Shown: positions 9,645 to 18,849, numbered from the stretch's first letter. The stretch: 64,000 bases of DNA from Stercoripulliclostridium_A sp963642145 (GCA_963642145.1 CAVIFU010000002.1:27285-91284); one strand, 5' to 3'. The notes: generated from the letters alone by a model not told the origin. Translations and numbers: made by a program.

Positions 9645-9672
9645 AAACCGCCGATTTGCGTCGGCGGTTTTT
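9645..9672 (+). terminator. Rho-independent terminator
   Basis: A 10-base-pair stem (AAACCGCCGA with TCGGCGGTTT) closes a six-base loop and runs into TTTTT, 19 bases after the ABC transporter stop. It should end the grpE-to-ABC transcript. Confidence 0.9.
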
Positions 9673-9702
9673 GTATGCAGGCTTTGTCCGAGTAGGGGAT
9701 GA

Positions 9703-9735
9703 AGAAAAAAGAATACCGAGCATTGACTCGGTATT
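9703..9735 (-). terminator. Rho-independent terminator of rpsU
   Basis: Read on the minus strand, a 9-base-pair stem (AATACCGAG with CTCGGTATT, six-base loop) is followed by C and six T. It lies 8 bases after the rpsU stop and faces the terminator of the convergent ABC gene. Confidence 0.85.
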
Positions 9736-9742
9736 TGTATAA

Positions 9743-9919
9743 CTATTTATACATTCTTTTGCGTGCAGCTTCGGCTTTCTTTTTGCGACGAACGCTGGGC
9801 TTCTCGTATGCTTCCTTACGACGGAGGTCTCCGATAATACCGTCGTTGGCGCATTTCTTCTTCCATCTGCGGATGGCGGAATCAAGAGTTTCATTCTCTT
9901 TTACGATAACGGTTGACAT
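9743..9919 (-). CDS. rpsU: Ribosomal protein bS21
   Basis: Small-subunit protein involved in translation initiation. At 58 residues, the start MSTVIVKENETLDSAIRRWKK and the basic C-terminal tail with EAYEKPSVRRKK are typical of S21. The frame is open three codons further upstream to a GTG at 9926-9928, but that GTG is part of the ribosome binding site AAGGAGGTG. The ATG at 9917-9919 is correctly spaced and was chosen. The gene has its own promoter and terminator. It points against the flanking genes, whereas in many relatives rpsU follows the mtaB/HIT region on the same strand. Confidence 0.97.
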   Translation of the reverse strand: MSTVIVKENETLDSAIRRWKKKCANDGIIGDLRRKEAYEKPSVRRKKKAEAARKRMYK

Positions 9920-9951
9920 TATATTCACCTCCTTCGGTTTTAATCGTTAAT

Positions 9952-9980
9952 ATGATACATTATTCGGCGCGCTTTGTCAA
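9952..9980 (-). promoter_or_regulatory. Sigma-A promoter of rpsU
   Basis: On the minus strand there is a perfect -35 TTGACA, a 17-base spacer and a -10 TATCAT, about 30 bases upstream of the rpsU ribosome binding site. Confidence 0.85.
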
Positions 9981-10098
9981 CGATAAACTGCTTATTTTTG
10001 AAATTGTCGAATAGTTGCGCGAGCATGACGGCATATTTAACCGATTGATGTGGTTAAGAGCTCCATTACAAGATTTTTTGTCGAATTTTGCCTAAAAT

Positions 10099-10127
10099 GT
10101 TCGTGAGCCGATTTTATAAAGTATAAT
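10099..10127 (+). promoter_or_regulatory. Weak candidate promoter for the 116-residue gene
   Basis: A consensus -10 TATAAT (10122-10127) lies 32 bases before the next ATG, but the -35 position (10099-10104, GTTCGT) is poor. The remaining 10000-10120 sequence shows nothing else that I recognise. Confidence 0.4.
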
Positions 10128-10159
10128 CTAAATAATACTTTCGATTAAGGAGATACAAA

Positions 10160-10510
10160 ATGAAATCCAATTGTTCCAAGAGAAGCGATCTCATCAAAGA
10201 AGCGCGTGAAAGATTTACAAGGGGCGATTACGCGACCTTGCGCAAGTTGCGCGAAATACGTTGCGACGGCAAGATCGTATATCTTGCAAACAGACTGTTG
10301 ACTCCCGAAGAATTGTTTGAGTATTATGACTATGTTGAGCGCGTCCAATCATCCGCTACTTTTGTTACGGACGTTATAGGTAAACTTATAGATCACAAGA
10401 TCTATGAATCGCTATGCAAAGAAGGGAGAGAAAAGTATGTATTGGAAGTTGCGGAATTATATTGCTATTTGCTCGGAGTATATAAAATCAAGCATGGTGC
10501 GTCATCTTGA
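10160..10510 (+). CDS. Unrecognised 116-residue protein
   Basis: I do not recognise this family. It is a soluble, charged protein with no signal peptide, membrane segment or cysteine cluster. The N-terminal part is basic (MKSNCSKRSDLIKEARERF) and the rest reads as alpha-helical. A clear AAGGAG ribosome binding site and a -10 box upstream argue that it is real. It stands alone between divergently oriented rpsU and dnaG, 78 bases before the primase start, and may be co-transcribed with dnaG-sigA. That would fit a role near replication or transcription, but this is a positional guess only. Confidence 0.7.
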   Translation: MKSNCSKRSDLIKEARERFTRGDYATLRKLREIRCDGKIVYLANRLLTPEELFEYYDYVERVQSSATFVTDVIGKLIDHKIYESLCKEGREKYVLEVAELYCYLLGVYKIKHGASS

Positions 10511-10588
10511 TAAGAATTATTCAATAATTTAAGGAAAAGCAATGCGCGAATTCGTAAATACATTTGTTAAAAGGAGATGTTTAACAAT

Positions 10589-12319
10589 ATGGCAAGGTTC
10601 CCGGAACGGTGGTTGGAGGACCTTAAGTTGCGGTCCGACATAGTTTCCGTTTTGAGTAAGTTCATATACTTACAGCGTCGTGGCAGCAAGTATTGGGCTT
10701 GCTGTCCTTTTCATAACGAAAAAACGCCATCTTTTGTCATAAATCCCGAAGAACAGTACTATTATTGCTATGGTTGCCACAAAAGCGGCAATGTAATTAC
10801 GTTTTTGATGGAACATGAGCATATGTCTTACGGCGATGCGGTAGAATGGTTGGCGCGGGAAGCCCATATGGATGTCCCCGAAAACGATGATCCCGAATTC
10901 CAAGAGCGCCAAATCAAAAGAGAAAAGCTTGTAGCCGTAAACAGAGCCGCCGCACAATACTTTTATTCTTGCCTAAAACGTAGTGACGCGCGCGAAGTTC
11001 TCGACTATATGGACAAAAGGGGCTTGAGTAGTGAAACTCGTATAATATTCGGTCTCGGATATTCTCCCGACGGATACGGGCTGCTTAATACGCTTACCAA
11101 AGCCGGTTTTTCCAAGGAAACGATGATTTCTGCAGGACTTGTAAACGAAGACGGCTACGATCCGTTGGCAAAACGCATGATAATTCCGATAATCAATGCA
11201 AGAGGGCAGGTCGTCGGATTCGGAGGCAGGACTCTCCAAAAGGACGCGAAGCCCAAATATCGCAACACCAAAGGCACGTTACTTTTTGATAAACGCAGAA
11301 ATTTATATAATATCAACCTGTTCAAAAAAACGCAGACCGAAGAGAAGCATACGTCAGTAATACTTACGGAAGGCTACATGGACGTCATAAGTCTATATCA
11401 AGGCGGTATACACAACGTCGTAGCGTCTATGGGCACCGCTCTTACTCCGGAGCAGTGTAGGGAAATGCATAAGTATGTGCCACTCGTATACGTTTGTTAT
11501 GACGGCGACTCCGCAGGACAAAATGCAACGTGGAGATCGCTTGATTTGTTGGTAGAAGAGGGCTTGGAAGTCAAAGTAATGTCCTTACCCGACGGTATGG
11601 ATCCGGACGATACAATCAAAAAAACGGGCGTAGAGGGTTTCCGTAAGCTTATGCGAGAAGCACTACCGCTCAATGAGTTCAAAATAAGGACCATAGCCTC
11701 CAAATACGACGTAAAAACCATTGACGGACGAGAAAAGTTTGCAAGAGCCACGTTGCCTGTGTTGACCGAAATGGACGCCATTTCGCGCGAAACATATTCT
11801 AAACTTGTGTCCGACATAAGCGGCTTGAGTAGCGACAGTCTTTTAGCTTCGGTAGGAAGCGCAACGGAGGCAGATGTGTCGGCGCGCAACAAGACGCGCG
11901 ATAGATCCGAAGGCGATTCGGACTTAGGCGTACGTAGATTTGTGCTGGCGTCGGCTATCGAGCTTAAAGACTATGTCAAAATCGAAGATTTAAAGGAATA
12001 TTACTTTAATTCGGATGTACACAAAGCCATATACAAGTACATAAGGGAAAGAATGGAGAAAAAAGATCATCCGCCGCGTAAAGGCGATTTGTTTGATTTG
12101 GCGGAAGACGGGAACGCCGAAATTGCGGAAGTGATCGCGTCGACGGAAAAGGTTGCCGTCGATAAACAAGCAGAGTTTTACAAGGCTTGCATAAACAAAC
12201 TTGAAAGAGAAACAAGTCAAGCCGAGATACAGCGCATCGTGGAAGAATTGAAAACGGCGCAAGGCGAACAAAAAACGGCATTGGAAAGAGAACTTATGCT
12301 AAAACTAAATAAAAAGTAA
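10589..12319 (+). CDS. dnaG: DNA primase DnaG
   Basis: Makes RNA primers at the replication fork. The N-terminal CHC2 zinc finger is complete (CPFHNEKTPSF then YYCYGCHKSGN, about residues 36-66). The TOPRIM catalytic core has LTEGYMDVISL and CYDGDSAGQNA, with the acidic residues in place. The C-terminal part, which binds DnaB, is variable, as expected. An in-frame ATG at 10577 directly abuts the ribosome binding site AAGGAG (10571-10576), so the ATG at 10589 is preferred, giving 576 residues. It is followed by sigA, the classic macromolecular-synthesis arrangement. Confidence 0.97.
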   Translation: MARFPERWLEDLKLRSDIVSVLSKFIYLQRRGSKYWACCPFHNEKTPSFVINPEEQYYYCYGCHKSGNVITFLMEHEHMSYGDAVEWLAREAHMDVPENDDPEFQERQIKREKLVAVNRAAAQYFYSCLKRSDAREVLDYMDKRGLSSETRIIFGLGYSPDGYGLLNTLTKAGFSKETMISAGLVNEDGYDPLAKRMIIPIINARGQVVGFGGRTLQKDAKPKYRNTKGTLLFDKRRNLYNINLFKKTQTEEKHTSVILTEGYMDVISLYQGGIHNVVASMGTALTPEQCREMHKYVPLVYVCYDGDSAGQNATWRSLDLLVEEGLEVKVMSLPDGMDPDDTIKKTGVEGFRKLMREALPLNEFKIRTIASKYDVKTIDGREKFARATLPVLTEMDAISRETYSKLVSDISGLSSDSLLASVGSATEADVSARNKTRDRSEGDSDLGVRRFVLASAIELKDYVKIEDLKEYYFNSDVHKAIYKYIRERMEKKDHPPRKGDLFDLAEDGNAEIAEVIASTEKVAVDKQAEFYKACINKLERETSQAEIQRIVEELKTAQGEQKTALERELMLKLNKK

Positions 12320-12338
12320 TTTGTTACAGGAGAACAAA

Positions 12339-13406
12339 ATGCCAGATAAAGAAGCAAGAGTAAAATTAGAGATACAAAGAGTCGTAGATTATTACAAGGA
12401 AAAAGATGTAAAAAATATCAACGAAGAAGATCTCTTAAATAAAGTAGAGAAGCTTGATCTCGAACCGCAAGATATAGAGAACCTATACAAAGAGCTTGAA
12501 TCCGTAGGCATATCCGTCAAGGAGCAATCCGAGACAAAAAACGACCAACTGCTCCAAAAGATAATGAACGAAGTCAACATAGATGACTCCGTCAAAATGT
12601 ATCTCAAAGATATAGGCAGAGTACCGCTTCTTTCGGGAGAAGAGGAATTGAAGCTTGCCAAAGAGATGTCGGAAGGCAGTGCGGAAGCCAAAGAAAAGCT
12701 GATAAACGCGAATCTGCGTTTGGTGGTAAGTATAGCCAAAAGATATGTCGGCAGAGGAATGGCGTTTTTGGATCTTATCCAAGAGGGTAACCTCGGATTG
12801 ATGAAAGCGGTAGACAAATTCGATTATACAAAAGGATTTAAGTTTTCCACTTATGCCACATGGTGGATTCGTCAGGCGATAACGCGTTCAATAGCAGACC
12901 AAGCGCGTACAATACGTATTCCCGTGCACATGGTTGAGACTATAAACAAACTTGTCAAAGTCTCTCGAAACCTCCTCCAGCAATTGGGAAGAGAACCGAC
13001 TACCGAGGAAATAGCGGAAGCCATGGGCATATCGGAAGCGCGAGTTATGGAAATACAAAAAATAGCGCAAGATCCCGTCTCGCTTGAATCCCCCATAGGC
13101 GAGGAAGAAGACAGTCACCTCGGAGATTTCGTAGTGGACGACAAGGCTGTCGCGCCTGTAGACGCAGCCGAGTCCAATATGTTGAAAGAGCAAGTAAACG
13201 AAATTTTGGGAACATTGCTTCCGAGAGAAGCGATGGTGCTGATTTTGCGTTATGGCTTACGTGACAACAGACCACGCACGTTGGAAGAAGTCGGCAAGGT
13301 CTTTAACGTAACGCGTGAAAGAATACGTCAAATTGAGGCAAAAGCTTTGCGTAGGCTAAAGCACCCGAACAAAACCAAAAAATTGCGTGATTTTCTGGAT
13401 AAATAG
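12339..13406 (+). CDS. sigA: Housekeeping RNA polymerase sigma factor (SigA/RpoD)
   Basis: Primary sigma-70 factor. Conserved regions are visible in order: region 1.2 (MYLKDIGRVPLLS), regions 2.1-2.4 (NLRLVVSIAKRYVGRGM, FSTYATWWIRQAITRSI), region 3, and region 4.2 with the helix-turn-helix TLEEVGKVFNVTRERIRQIE. The frame is open from a TTG at 12321, but that lies in front of the ribosome binding site CAGGAGAA. The ATG at 12339 is correctly spaced and gives 355 residues. It follows dnaG by 19 bases. Its stop TAG shares one base with the GTG start of trmK. Confidence 0.97.
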   Translation: MPDKEARVKLEIQRVVDYYKEKDVKNINEEDLLNKVEKLDLEPQDIENLYKELESVGISVKEQSETKNDQLLQKIMNEVNIDDSVKMYLKDIGRVPLLSGEEELKLAKEMSEGSAEAKEKLINANLRLVVSIAKRYVGRGMAFLDLIQEGNLGLMKAVDKFDYTKGFKFSTYATWWIRQAITRSIADQARTIRIPVHMVETINKLVKVSRNLLQQLGREPTTEEIAEAMGISEARVMEIQKIAQDPVSLESPIGEEEDSHLGDFVVDDKAVAPVDAAESNMLKEQVNEILGTLLPREAMVLILRYGLRDNRPRTLEEVGKVFNVTRERIRQIEAKALRRLKHPNKTKKLRDFLDK

Positions 13407-14056
13407 TGATTAAGCTCGACAAAAGGCTGTCTTGCTTATTGCAAGAAATCGACGGCGATGTTTTGGCAGATATAGGATGCGATCACGGCAAACTATCGGT
13501 GTCGGCGGTTTTGAGCGGCAAAGCAAAAAGTGTTATAGCCGTTGATATAAGCAAAGAGAGCCTCGGTAAAACAATTAAACTTGCATCCGAATACGGAGTC
13601 GGAGAAAAAATAAGCTGTCGCGTAGGAGACGGCTTTTCACCTATTTCGGAGGATGTGGACACCGCCGTTATAGCCGGAGTCGGAGGGTACGAAATAGCTG
13701 CAATTTTGGACGGACAAACATATTCGGCAAAAAGGCTTGTGCTATGTCCGCATCAAAACCCGTCGGAGGCTCGCAAAGCTTTGGACAAACACGGCTACAC
13801 AGCCGTCAAAGATTATATAATCGATTGCTCCGGCAAGTTTTATCCAATAATAGTGGCGGATAAACAAAAAGAGCTCATCCCGTATAAGCAAGAAGAGTTA
13901 AGATTCGGCAAAAATATACCGGCAACACGGGAATACGCAGATATGCTGTCGGCTCGCAAACAAGCGTTGGACGCGAGGTTTGCCGAGCACACGGTGACGT
14001 CTAAGTGTATGATAGAAGAATATGAAGAGGTAAAAAATCTGTTATGCTCAAAGTAG
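13406..14056 (+). CDS. trmK: tRNA m1A22 methyltransferase TrmK
   Basis: Class I SAM methyltransferase that methylates N1 of A22 in tRNA. Motif I is LADIGCDHGKLSV, an acidic VDISKES follows, and VIAGVGGYEIA replaces the usual catalytic GMGG stretch. At 216 residues it has the TrmK length. The start is a GTG that overlaps the sigA stop by one base and has no clear Shine-Dalgarno, so translational coupling to sigA is likely. The order sigA-trmK-Nif3 is standard in Bacillota and is the main support for TrmK over other small methyltransferases. Confidence 0.92.
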   Translation: MIKLDKRLSCLLQEIDGDVLADIGCDHGKLSVSAVLSGKAKSVIAVDISKESLGKTIKLASEYGVGEKISCRVGDGFSPISEDVDTAVIAGVGGYEIAAILDGQTYSAKRLVLCPHQNPSEARKALDKHGYTAVKDYIIDCSGKFYPIIVADKQKELIPYKQEELRFGKNIPATREYADMLSARKQALDARFAEHTVTSKCMIEEYEEVKNLLCSK

Positions 14057-14817
14057 AAAACGTGGTAAAAGCAATAGAAGCTTTCGCGCCGCTTGATATA
14101 CAGGCGGAGTATGACAATTCCGGATTGCTGTTCGGCGACCCTCAATGGGAAATCAAAGGCATACTCGTTACCCTCGATAACTCGGAAGAAGCCGTCAAAG
14201 AGGCGATAGAAAAGGGGTGCAATATGATAGTGGAGCACCACCCAAGCATATTCTTGCCCGTAAAAAAAATAAATTTATCCGTTCCGAAGCAACGTGCGCT
14301 TGCTCTTGCTATAAAAAACGATATAGCGATATACAGCGCGCATACGACGGTTGATTTTACGGTAGGCGGACTTAACGATAAAGTTGCCGAGATGTTGGGA
14401 CTCGAAAACATCGTAAACGCAGACAATTCACCGTCCGGCGCAAGAATAGGCAGACTGAAAAGTCCTATGGCGTTAGATGCGTTTGCTAAGCGGGTAGCGG
14501 AAGTTTTCGACGACAAACATTCGTTTTATGTCGGAGATAAGGACGCCGTTGTGCGTACCGTAGCGGTAATCAACGGAGCCGGTGGCGGGTCCGAGTCCGT
14601 AATATTCGAGCTCAAAAACGCCGGAACCGACGTATTGATTACTTCCGAGTATAAATATAACGTCATAAGGTTGGCAAAAGACCTCGGATATGCTATAATA
14701 TCCGTTGGACATTATGATAGCGAAGCGCCTTTTTGCAATTTGATAAAAGACGTTTTGCACAAAGACGACATCGGTTGCGTTTTCGTAGCGGAAACCGGCA
14801 CAAATCCCGTAAATTAG
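14044..14817 (+). CDS. Nif3-like dinuclear metal-centre protein
   Basis: Member of the Nif3/YqfO family (also annotated as GTP cyclohydrolase I type 2 homologues), which form hexameric rings with a two-metal site. Metal ligands are visible in EHHPSIF (about residue 62 onward) and in HTTVDF, with late ligands in SVGHYDSE. It opens with an ENVVKAIEAFAPLDIQAEYDN-type start and LLFGDP, which are typical. At 257 residues it is the short form without the PII-like insert seen in YqfO. It overlaps trmK by 13 bases. The biochemical role of the family is not firmly established. Confidence 0.93.
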   Translation: MLKVENVVKAIEAFAPLDIQAEYDNSGLLFGDPQWEIKGILVTLDNSEEAVKEAIEKGCNMIVEHHPSIFLPVKKINLSVPKQRALALAIKNDIAIYSAHTTVDFTVGGLNDKVAEMLGLENIVNADNSPSGARIGRLKSPMALDAFAKRVAEVFDDKHSFYVGDKDAVVRTVAVINGAGGGSESVIFELKNAGTDVLITSEYKYNVIRLAKDLGYAIISVGHYDSEAPFCNLIKDVLHKDDIGCVFVAETGTNPVN

Positions 14818-14826
14818 GAGGGCACA

Positions 14827-15525
14827 ATGAATATAGAAAAGATATTGGAGTATCAGGCAGAGGATCTGATAATCTATAAAGCCGATCGCGAGTATGCCAA
14901 CAGCGAAGAAAATCGTAGGTATGTTGATTTGCGCAACAGAGTAGCTGCGACGAGCGATCGCCTCATGAAGCTTGACAAAGAAACCGGTGCCATCTTTAAG
15001 GAATTGGAAAGGATAGACGCTCAGCTTACGTCGTTTATCGAGACGAGCAAATCTACGCAGATTTCCGGAGCGAAGACTGTGGATCAATCCAACAAATTAA
15101 TAGGCAATATAGAACGCTTGGAAACTGAATTGGACGCAATCGATCGTGAATCGAAAAAATATTTTCAACGCCTTGCGGACATATCCAAAGACGTTAAGTT
15201 GTTGCATGGTCAATATGTCAAACTTGTAAACGAAGCAAGAGGCGCGCTGGACGCGCGTAACGCAAAGAGAGAAGAGATTCTCAAATCCATTACGCACAAC
15301 GGCGTCAAATTGCAAGAGCTCAAAGCGTCACTTGACCCCGAAGATTACAAAATCTATATGCATGCAAGGCAAGCTAAAATCAAATTGCCGATAGTTGTGG
15401 AGTTTAACAACGGACATTGCTCCGGATGCGGTATGGATATAGGCACCGAAGTCGGTGACAAGTTGCAAAATAGCGGAGATATTGCAGAGTGTCCGCATTG
15501 CAGACGTATAGTTTATCGCAAATAA
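14827..15525 (+). CDS. C4-type zinc-ribbon coiled-coil protein
   Basis: At 232 residues, residues about 10-175 are a long, highly charged coiled coil. The C-terminus is a zinc ribbon with CSGCGMDIG and CPHCRR providing four cysteines. This matches the widespread zf-RING_7/DUF164 family, which is often found next to Nif3-like genes in Bacillota. A nucleic-acid or ribosome-associated role is suspected for the family but I cannot show it here. AGGAGG precedes the ATG and the gene starts 9 bases after the Nif3 stop. Confidence 0.9.
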   Translation: MNIEKILEYQAEDLIIYKADREYANSEENRRYVDLRNRVAATSDRLMKLDKETGAIFKELERIDAQLTSFIETSKSTQISGAKTVDQSNKLIGNIERLETELDAIDRESKKYFQRLADISKDVKLLHGQYVKLVNEARGALDARNAKREEILKSITHNGVKLQELKASLDPEDYKIYMHARQAKIKLPIVVEFNNGHCSGCGMDIGTEVGDKLQNSGDIAECPHCRRIVYRK

Positions 15526-15565
15526 TTGAACATAAAAGCATATAATTTACCGAGGAGACTCGGTA

Positions 15566-16345
15566 ATGTTATTTTGGAAAATGAATGGGCTCGGCAACGA
15601 TTACGTTTTTATAGACGTTGAGCGTTTCGCGAGCAAAAAAGAAAGACTGTACCTTGAAAACAATATCGAAAAATTTTCGCAAAAATTTTCGGATAGACAT
15701 TTTGGAATAGGTAGTGACGGCGTTGTGTTAATGATGCCGTCTATTTGTGCGGACATGCGTATGCGAATATTCAATGCGGATGGCTCTGAAGGCAAAATGT
15801 GCGGAAACGCGCTCAGATGCGTATGTAAGTACTTATACGATTCCGGCATCATCAGAGCGCGGGAATATGTCATAGAAACGGCGTCTGGAGAACGACGCGT
15901 AGACGTTGAAGTCATAGCCGGCAAAGTAGTATCCGCCGTAGCGGATATGGGCTTGCTCGAATCGAAACGCGTCGGCATAGGCGAGTACATTGTAGACGTA
16001 GGCAATAAGCATTACGTGATTATCGGAAATAAGCAAACACTGCCGCCCTTTTCAAAGGCAAAAAGTATTTCCGATAAGTACGACGCAAACGTTGAGTTTG
16101 CGAGTATGGAAGTCCAAAACAAGTTAGACGTTCGTGTGTACGAAAGAGGCTCGGGAGAAACTCTTGCGTGCGGAACCGGGGCTGCTGCGGCGGCATATGC
16201 CGCTGTCTTGAACGGATGTGATGCTAAAGTTATCGACGTGAACCTAAAAGGCGGACTGCTGAAAGTAAATTTTGACGGCAATCGCGCATATGTAAGCGGA
16301 GCCGTTGCGCTTAACTATATAGGCGAGGTGAGCGCGAAACTATGA
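15566..16345 (+). CDS. dapF: Diaminopimelate epimerase
   Basis: Converts LL- to meso-diaminopimelate for lysine and peptidoglycan. Both catalytic cysteines are in their family contexts: GNALRCVCKYL, and the C-terminal SGETLACGTGAAAAA. The N-terminal KMNGLGNDYVFID is a signature. At 259 residues it has normal length. The ribosome binding site GAGGAG lies in a small inverted repeat (ACCGAGgagaCTCGGT, 15550-15565) right before the ATG, which could modulate translation. The stop overlaps the dapL start (ATGA). Confidence 0.97.
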   Translation: MLFWKMNGLGNDYVFIDVERFASKKERLYLENNIEKFSQKFSDRHFGIGSDGVVLMMPSICADMRMRIFNADGSEGKMCGNALRCVCKYLYDSGIIRAREYVIETASGERRVDVEVIAGKVVSAVADMGLLESKRVGIGEYIVDVGNKHYVIIGNKQTLPPFSKAKSISDKYDANVEFASMEVQNKLDVRVYERGSGETLACGTGAAAAAYAAVLNGCDAKVIDVNLKGGLLKVNFDGNRAYVSGAVALNYIGEVSAKL

Positions 16346-17532
16346 TACGTTTGTCAGACGGATATTCCAAAAATTCGAGTTCGAGATATTTATTCTCGGA
16401 AATAGCGCACAAAGTTTCGGACTATAAGAAGAATTGCCCGGAGCGCAATCTAATCAGATTGGATATCGGAGATGTGACGCTACCTTTACCGCAGCCCGTT
16501 ACGTGCGCAATGGCAAAGGCATCCTATGAAATGTCGCAAGCATCTACTTTTCGCGGATACGGAGAGGAGCAAGGATATCTCTTCTTGCGCGAAGCCATCG
16601 CCGAGTATTATTATAGAAATACCGGCTACGTTCCGGACGTCGGAGAAATTTTCGTTTCAGACGGCGCCAAAAGCGATATAGGCAATTTTAGAGAATTATT
16701 TCCTAAAAACGCCGTTGCCGTGATACCGAATCCGACGTATCCCGTATACAGAGATTCCAATTTGTTGGCGAACTCCGCGATAGTCTATTCGGACGGCAAT
16801 GCAAGCAATGGCTTTTTGACGATGCCGGAGTCTCTCCCCAAAGGAGCTCTCGTCTATATATGTTCGCCCAATAATCCTACGGGTGCGTCCTACAATAGGG
16901 CGCAACTTTCATGTTGGGTGGAAGCATGTATCGAGGCAGACGCGCTCATCTTGTTCGATTCGGCATATGAAGCGTTTGTAGAAGACAAAGACGTTCCACG
17001 CTCTATTTACGAAATAGATGGAGCTTCTACATGCGCGATAGAGTTCTGTTCTCTTTCCAAGACGGTGGGCTTTACCGGAGTCAGATGCGGATATACGATA
17101 GTTCCGTACGCAATCAAAACGCGTTGCGGACACGGCGTTAACCGCGCGTGGCTTAAACGGCAAACAACAAAGTTTAACGGTGTGTCATATATTGTTCAGC
17201 GTGGCGCGCAAACCGCTTTGAGTAGGGAATGCGAACCTTATATAGCGAGCAATATTGCTTACTACAAGCAGAACGCAAAAGCGATTTTGACAGCGTTCGA
17301 TAAATCGGGCATCGCTTGTTTCGGCGGTAAAAACTCGCCGTATGTGTTCGCGGATGTTCAAATCGACGATGTGGAGTTTTTCGATAAGCTACTTAGCGAG
17401 CAGGGCGTTACGGTTACGCCCGGCAGCGGATTTGGCACTAACGGTAAATCTTACGTTAGGCTGACCGCGTTCAACACACACGAAAATACTACGGATGCGT
17501 TAACTCGTATTCGTTTGTTATTGACAAAATAA
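16342..17532 (+). CDS. dapL: LL-diaminopimelate aminotransferase
   Basis: PLP enzyme that makes LL-DAP directly from tetrahydrodipicolinate, bypassing the succinylase or acetylase steps. It reads as class I/II aminotransferase fold with the DapL-type start (SSRYLFSEI), LIRLDIGDVTLPLP, SDGAKSDIGN and the PLP lysine in CSLSKTVGFTGVRCGY. At 396 residues the length fits. Overlap with dapF by 4 bases supports DapL over other aminotransferases, because together they complete the route from tetrahydrodipicolinate to meso-DAP. Confidence 0.95.
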   Translation: MIRLSDGYSKNSSSRYLFSEIAHKVSDYKKNCPERNLIRLDIGDVTLPLPQPVTCAMAKASYEMSQASTFRGYGEEQGYLFLREAIAEYYYRNTGYVPDVGEIFVSDGAKSDIGNFRELFPKNAVAVIPNPTYPVYRDSNLLANSAIVYSDGNASNGFLTMPESLPKGALVYICSPNNPTGASYNRAQLSCWVEACIEADALILFDSAYEAFVEDKDVPRSIYEIDGASTCAIEFCSLSKTVGFTGVRCGYTIVPYAIKTRCGHGVNRAWLKRQTTKFNGVSYIVQRGAQTALSRECEPYIASNIAYYKQNAKAILTAFDKSGIACFGGKNSPYVFADVQIDDVEFFDKLLSEQGVTVTPGSGFGTNGKSYVRLTAFNTHENTTDALTRIRLLLTK

Positions 17533-17554
17533 ATACTTTACAACGGAGGCAAAT

Positions 17555-18832
17555 ATGTCTGTTACAGTTCTTGTCGGAGCACAATTCGGCGACGAAGGAA
17601 AGGGCAAAATAGTTGACTATCTTTCCAAAGATATGGATATGGTCGTGCGTTTCCAAGGCGGAGATAACGCCGGTCATACGGTAGTTAATGACAAAGGTTC
17701 ATTCAAACTACATCTTATTCCGTGCGGAATATTTAAGGATGGATGCAAGGGATTGGCAAATACCGGCATGGTAATCAATCCGGATGAACTTATAAAAGAA
17801 ATTGCGGAAGTCGAAAGCAAAGGCGTAAACACTTCCGAATTGTATATCAGCGCAAGAGCTATCATGCTTATGCCGTATCACGTTGATCTTGATAGCGCGA
17901 GCGAGAAGAGCGGACGCACAAACATCGGCACTACAAAGCGTGGTATCGGATATGCATACGCGGATAGAGCGCGTCGTAATGCTCTTAGGTTCGAAAACCT
18001 CAAAGACTTGGAATACTGCGCCAAGCGCGTTTCACAAATAATGCCCACAATTAACGCAGAGCTCACCGCTAAAGGTTGCGCGACTTATACGGAAGACGAA
18101 ATCATGACAAAGATCCGTGTTTGGTCAGATAAATTGAGCGCGCGCATAGTAGAACCCGTATCGTTTGTAAACAAAGCCATCGATAGGGGAGAGAACCTCT
18201 TGTTCGAAGGTCAACTCGGAGCCATGAAAGATATAGACCTCGGCATCTATCCGTATGTTACTTCCTCAAACCCCGTAGCGGCATATGCGGCAGTCAGCGG
18301 CGGCTTCCCAATAAGCAAAATAACGAATATTGTCGGCGTTATGAAGGCGTTTACGTCCGCGGTAGGCGACGGTGCTTTCCCCACAGAAATGAAGGACGAA
18401 AGCGAAGCAAGCTACTTCCGCGGAACCGGCGAACACATTGACGATGAATTCGGCGCAAGAACGGGACGCGCGCGCAGACTCGGATGGCCCGATCTCGTGT
18501 TGGTAAAATATGCGGCAACCATCAATGGATTTACGAGTATTGCAGTATGCAAAGTCGATAAATTAGACGCCGTTGACAAGATAAAAGTTTGCGTTGCGTA
18601 TAAGTTGAACGGCGAGGTTATAGACTATATGCCGTCGGCAACGGAACTTGAAAAAGTGGAACCCGTTTACAAAGAAATTGACGGATGGATGACGAGCACT
18701 GCAAATATCAGACGCTATGAAGATCTTCCCGAAAATGCCAAAAAGTATATTGAGCTCATAGAAGAGGTTACCGGTACTCCCGTTAAATATATAGGAGTAG
18801 GACCCGCACACGATGAAATCATCGTAAAATAA
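17555..18832 (+). CDS. purA: Adenylosuccinate synthetase
   Basis: GTP-dependent ligation of IMP and aspartate, the first committed step to AMP. The N-terminal GAQFGDEGKGKIVDYL and GDNAGHTVV stretches carry the catalytic Asp and His. The GTP and IMP loops (TTKRGIGYAYADRARR, TGRARRLGWPDLV) are intact. At 425 residues it is full length. It has a good CGGAGG ribosome binding site. It lies 22 bases after dapL, so it may be read from the dapF transcript; a strong terminator follows. Confidence 0.98.
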   Translation: MSVTVLVGAQFGDEGKGKIVDYLSKDMDMVVRFQGGDNAGHTVVNDKGSFKLHLIPCGIFKDGCKGLANTGMVINPDELIKEIAEVESKGVNTSELYISARAIMLMPYHVDLDSASEKSGRTNIGTTKRGIGYAYADRARRNALRFENLKDLEYCAKRVSQIMPTINAELTAKGCATYTEDEIMTKIRVWSDKLSARIVEPVSFVNKAIDRGENLLFEGQLGAMKDIDLGIYPYVTSSNPVAAYAAVSGGFPISKITNIVGVMKAFTSAVGDGAFPTEMKDESEASYFRGTGEHIDDEFGARTGRARRLGWPDLVLVKYAATINGFTSIAVCKVDKLDAVDKIKVCVAYKLNGEVIDYMPSATELEKVEPVYKEIDGWMTSTANIRRYEDLPENAKKYIELIEEVTGTPVKYIGVGPAHDEIIVK

Positions 18833-18849
18833 AAAAACAATATATTTTT

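Noticed and set aside
9699..9950. Plus-strand open frame opposite rpsU
   Set aside because: The minus strand encodes clear S21 with promoter, ribosome binding site and terminator.
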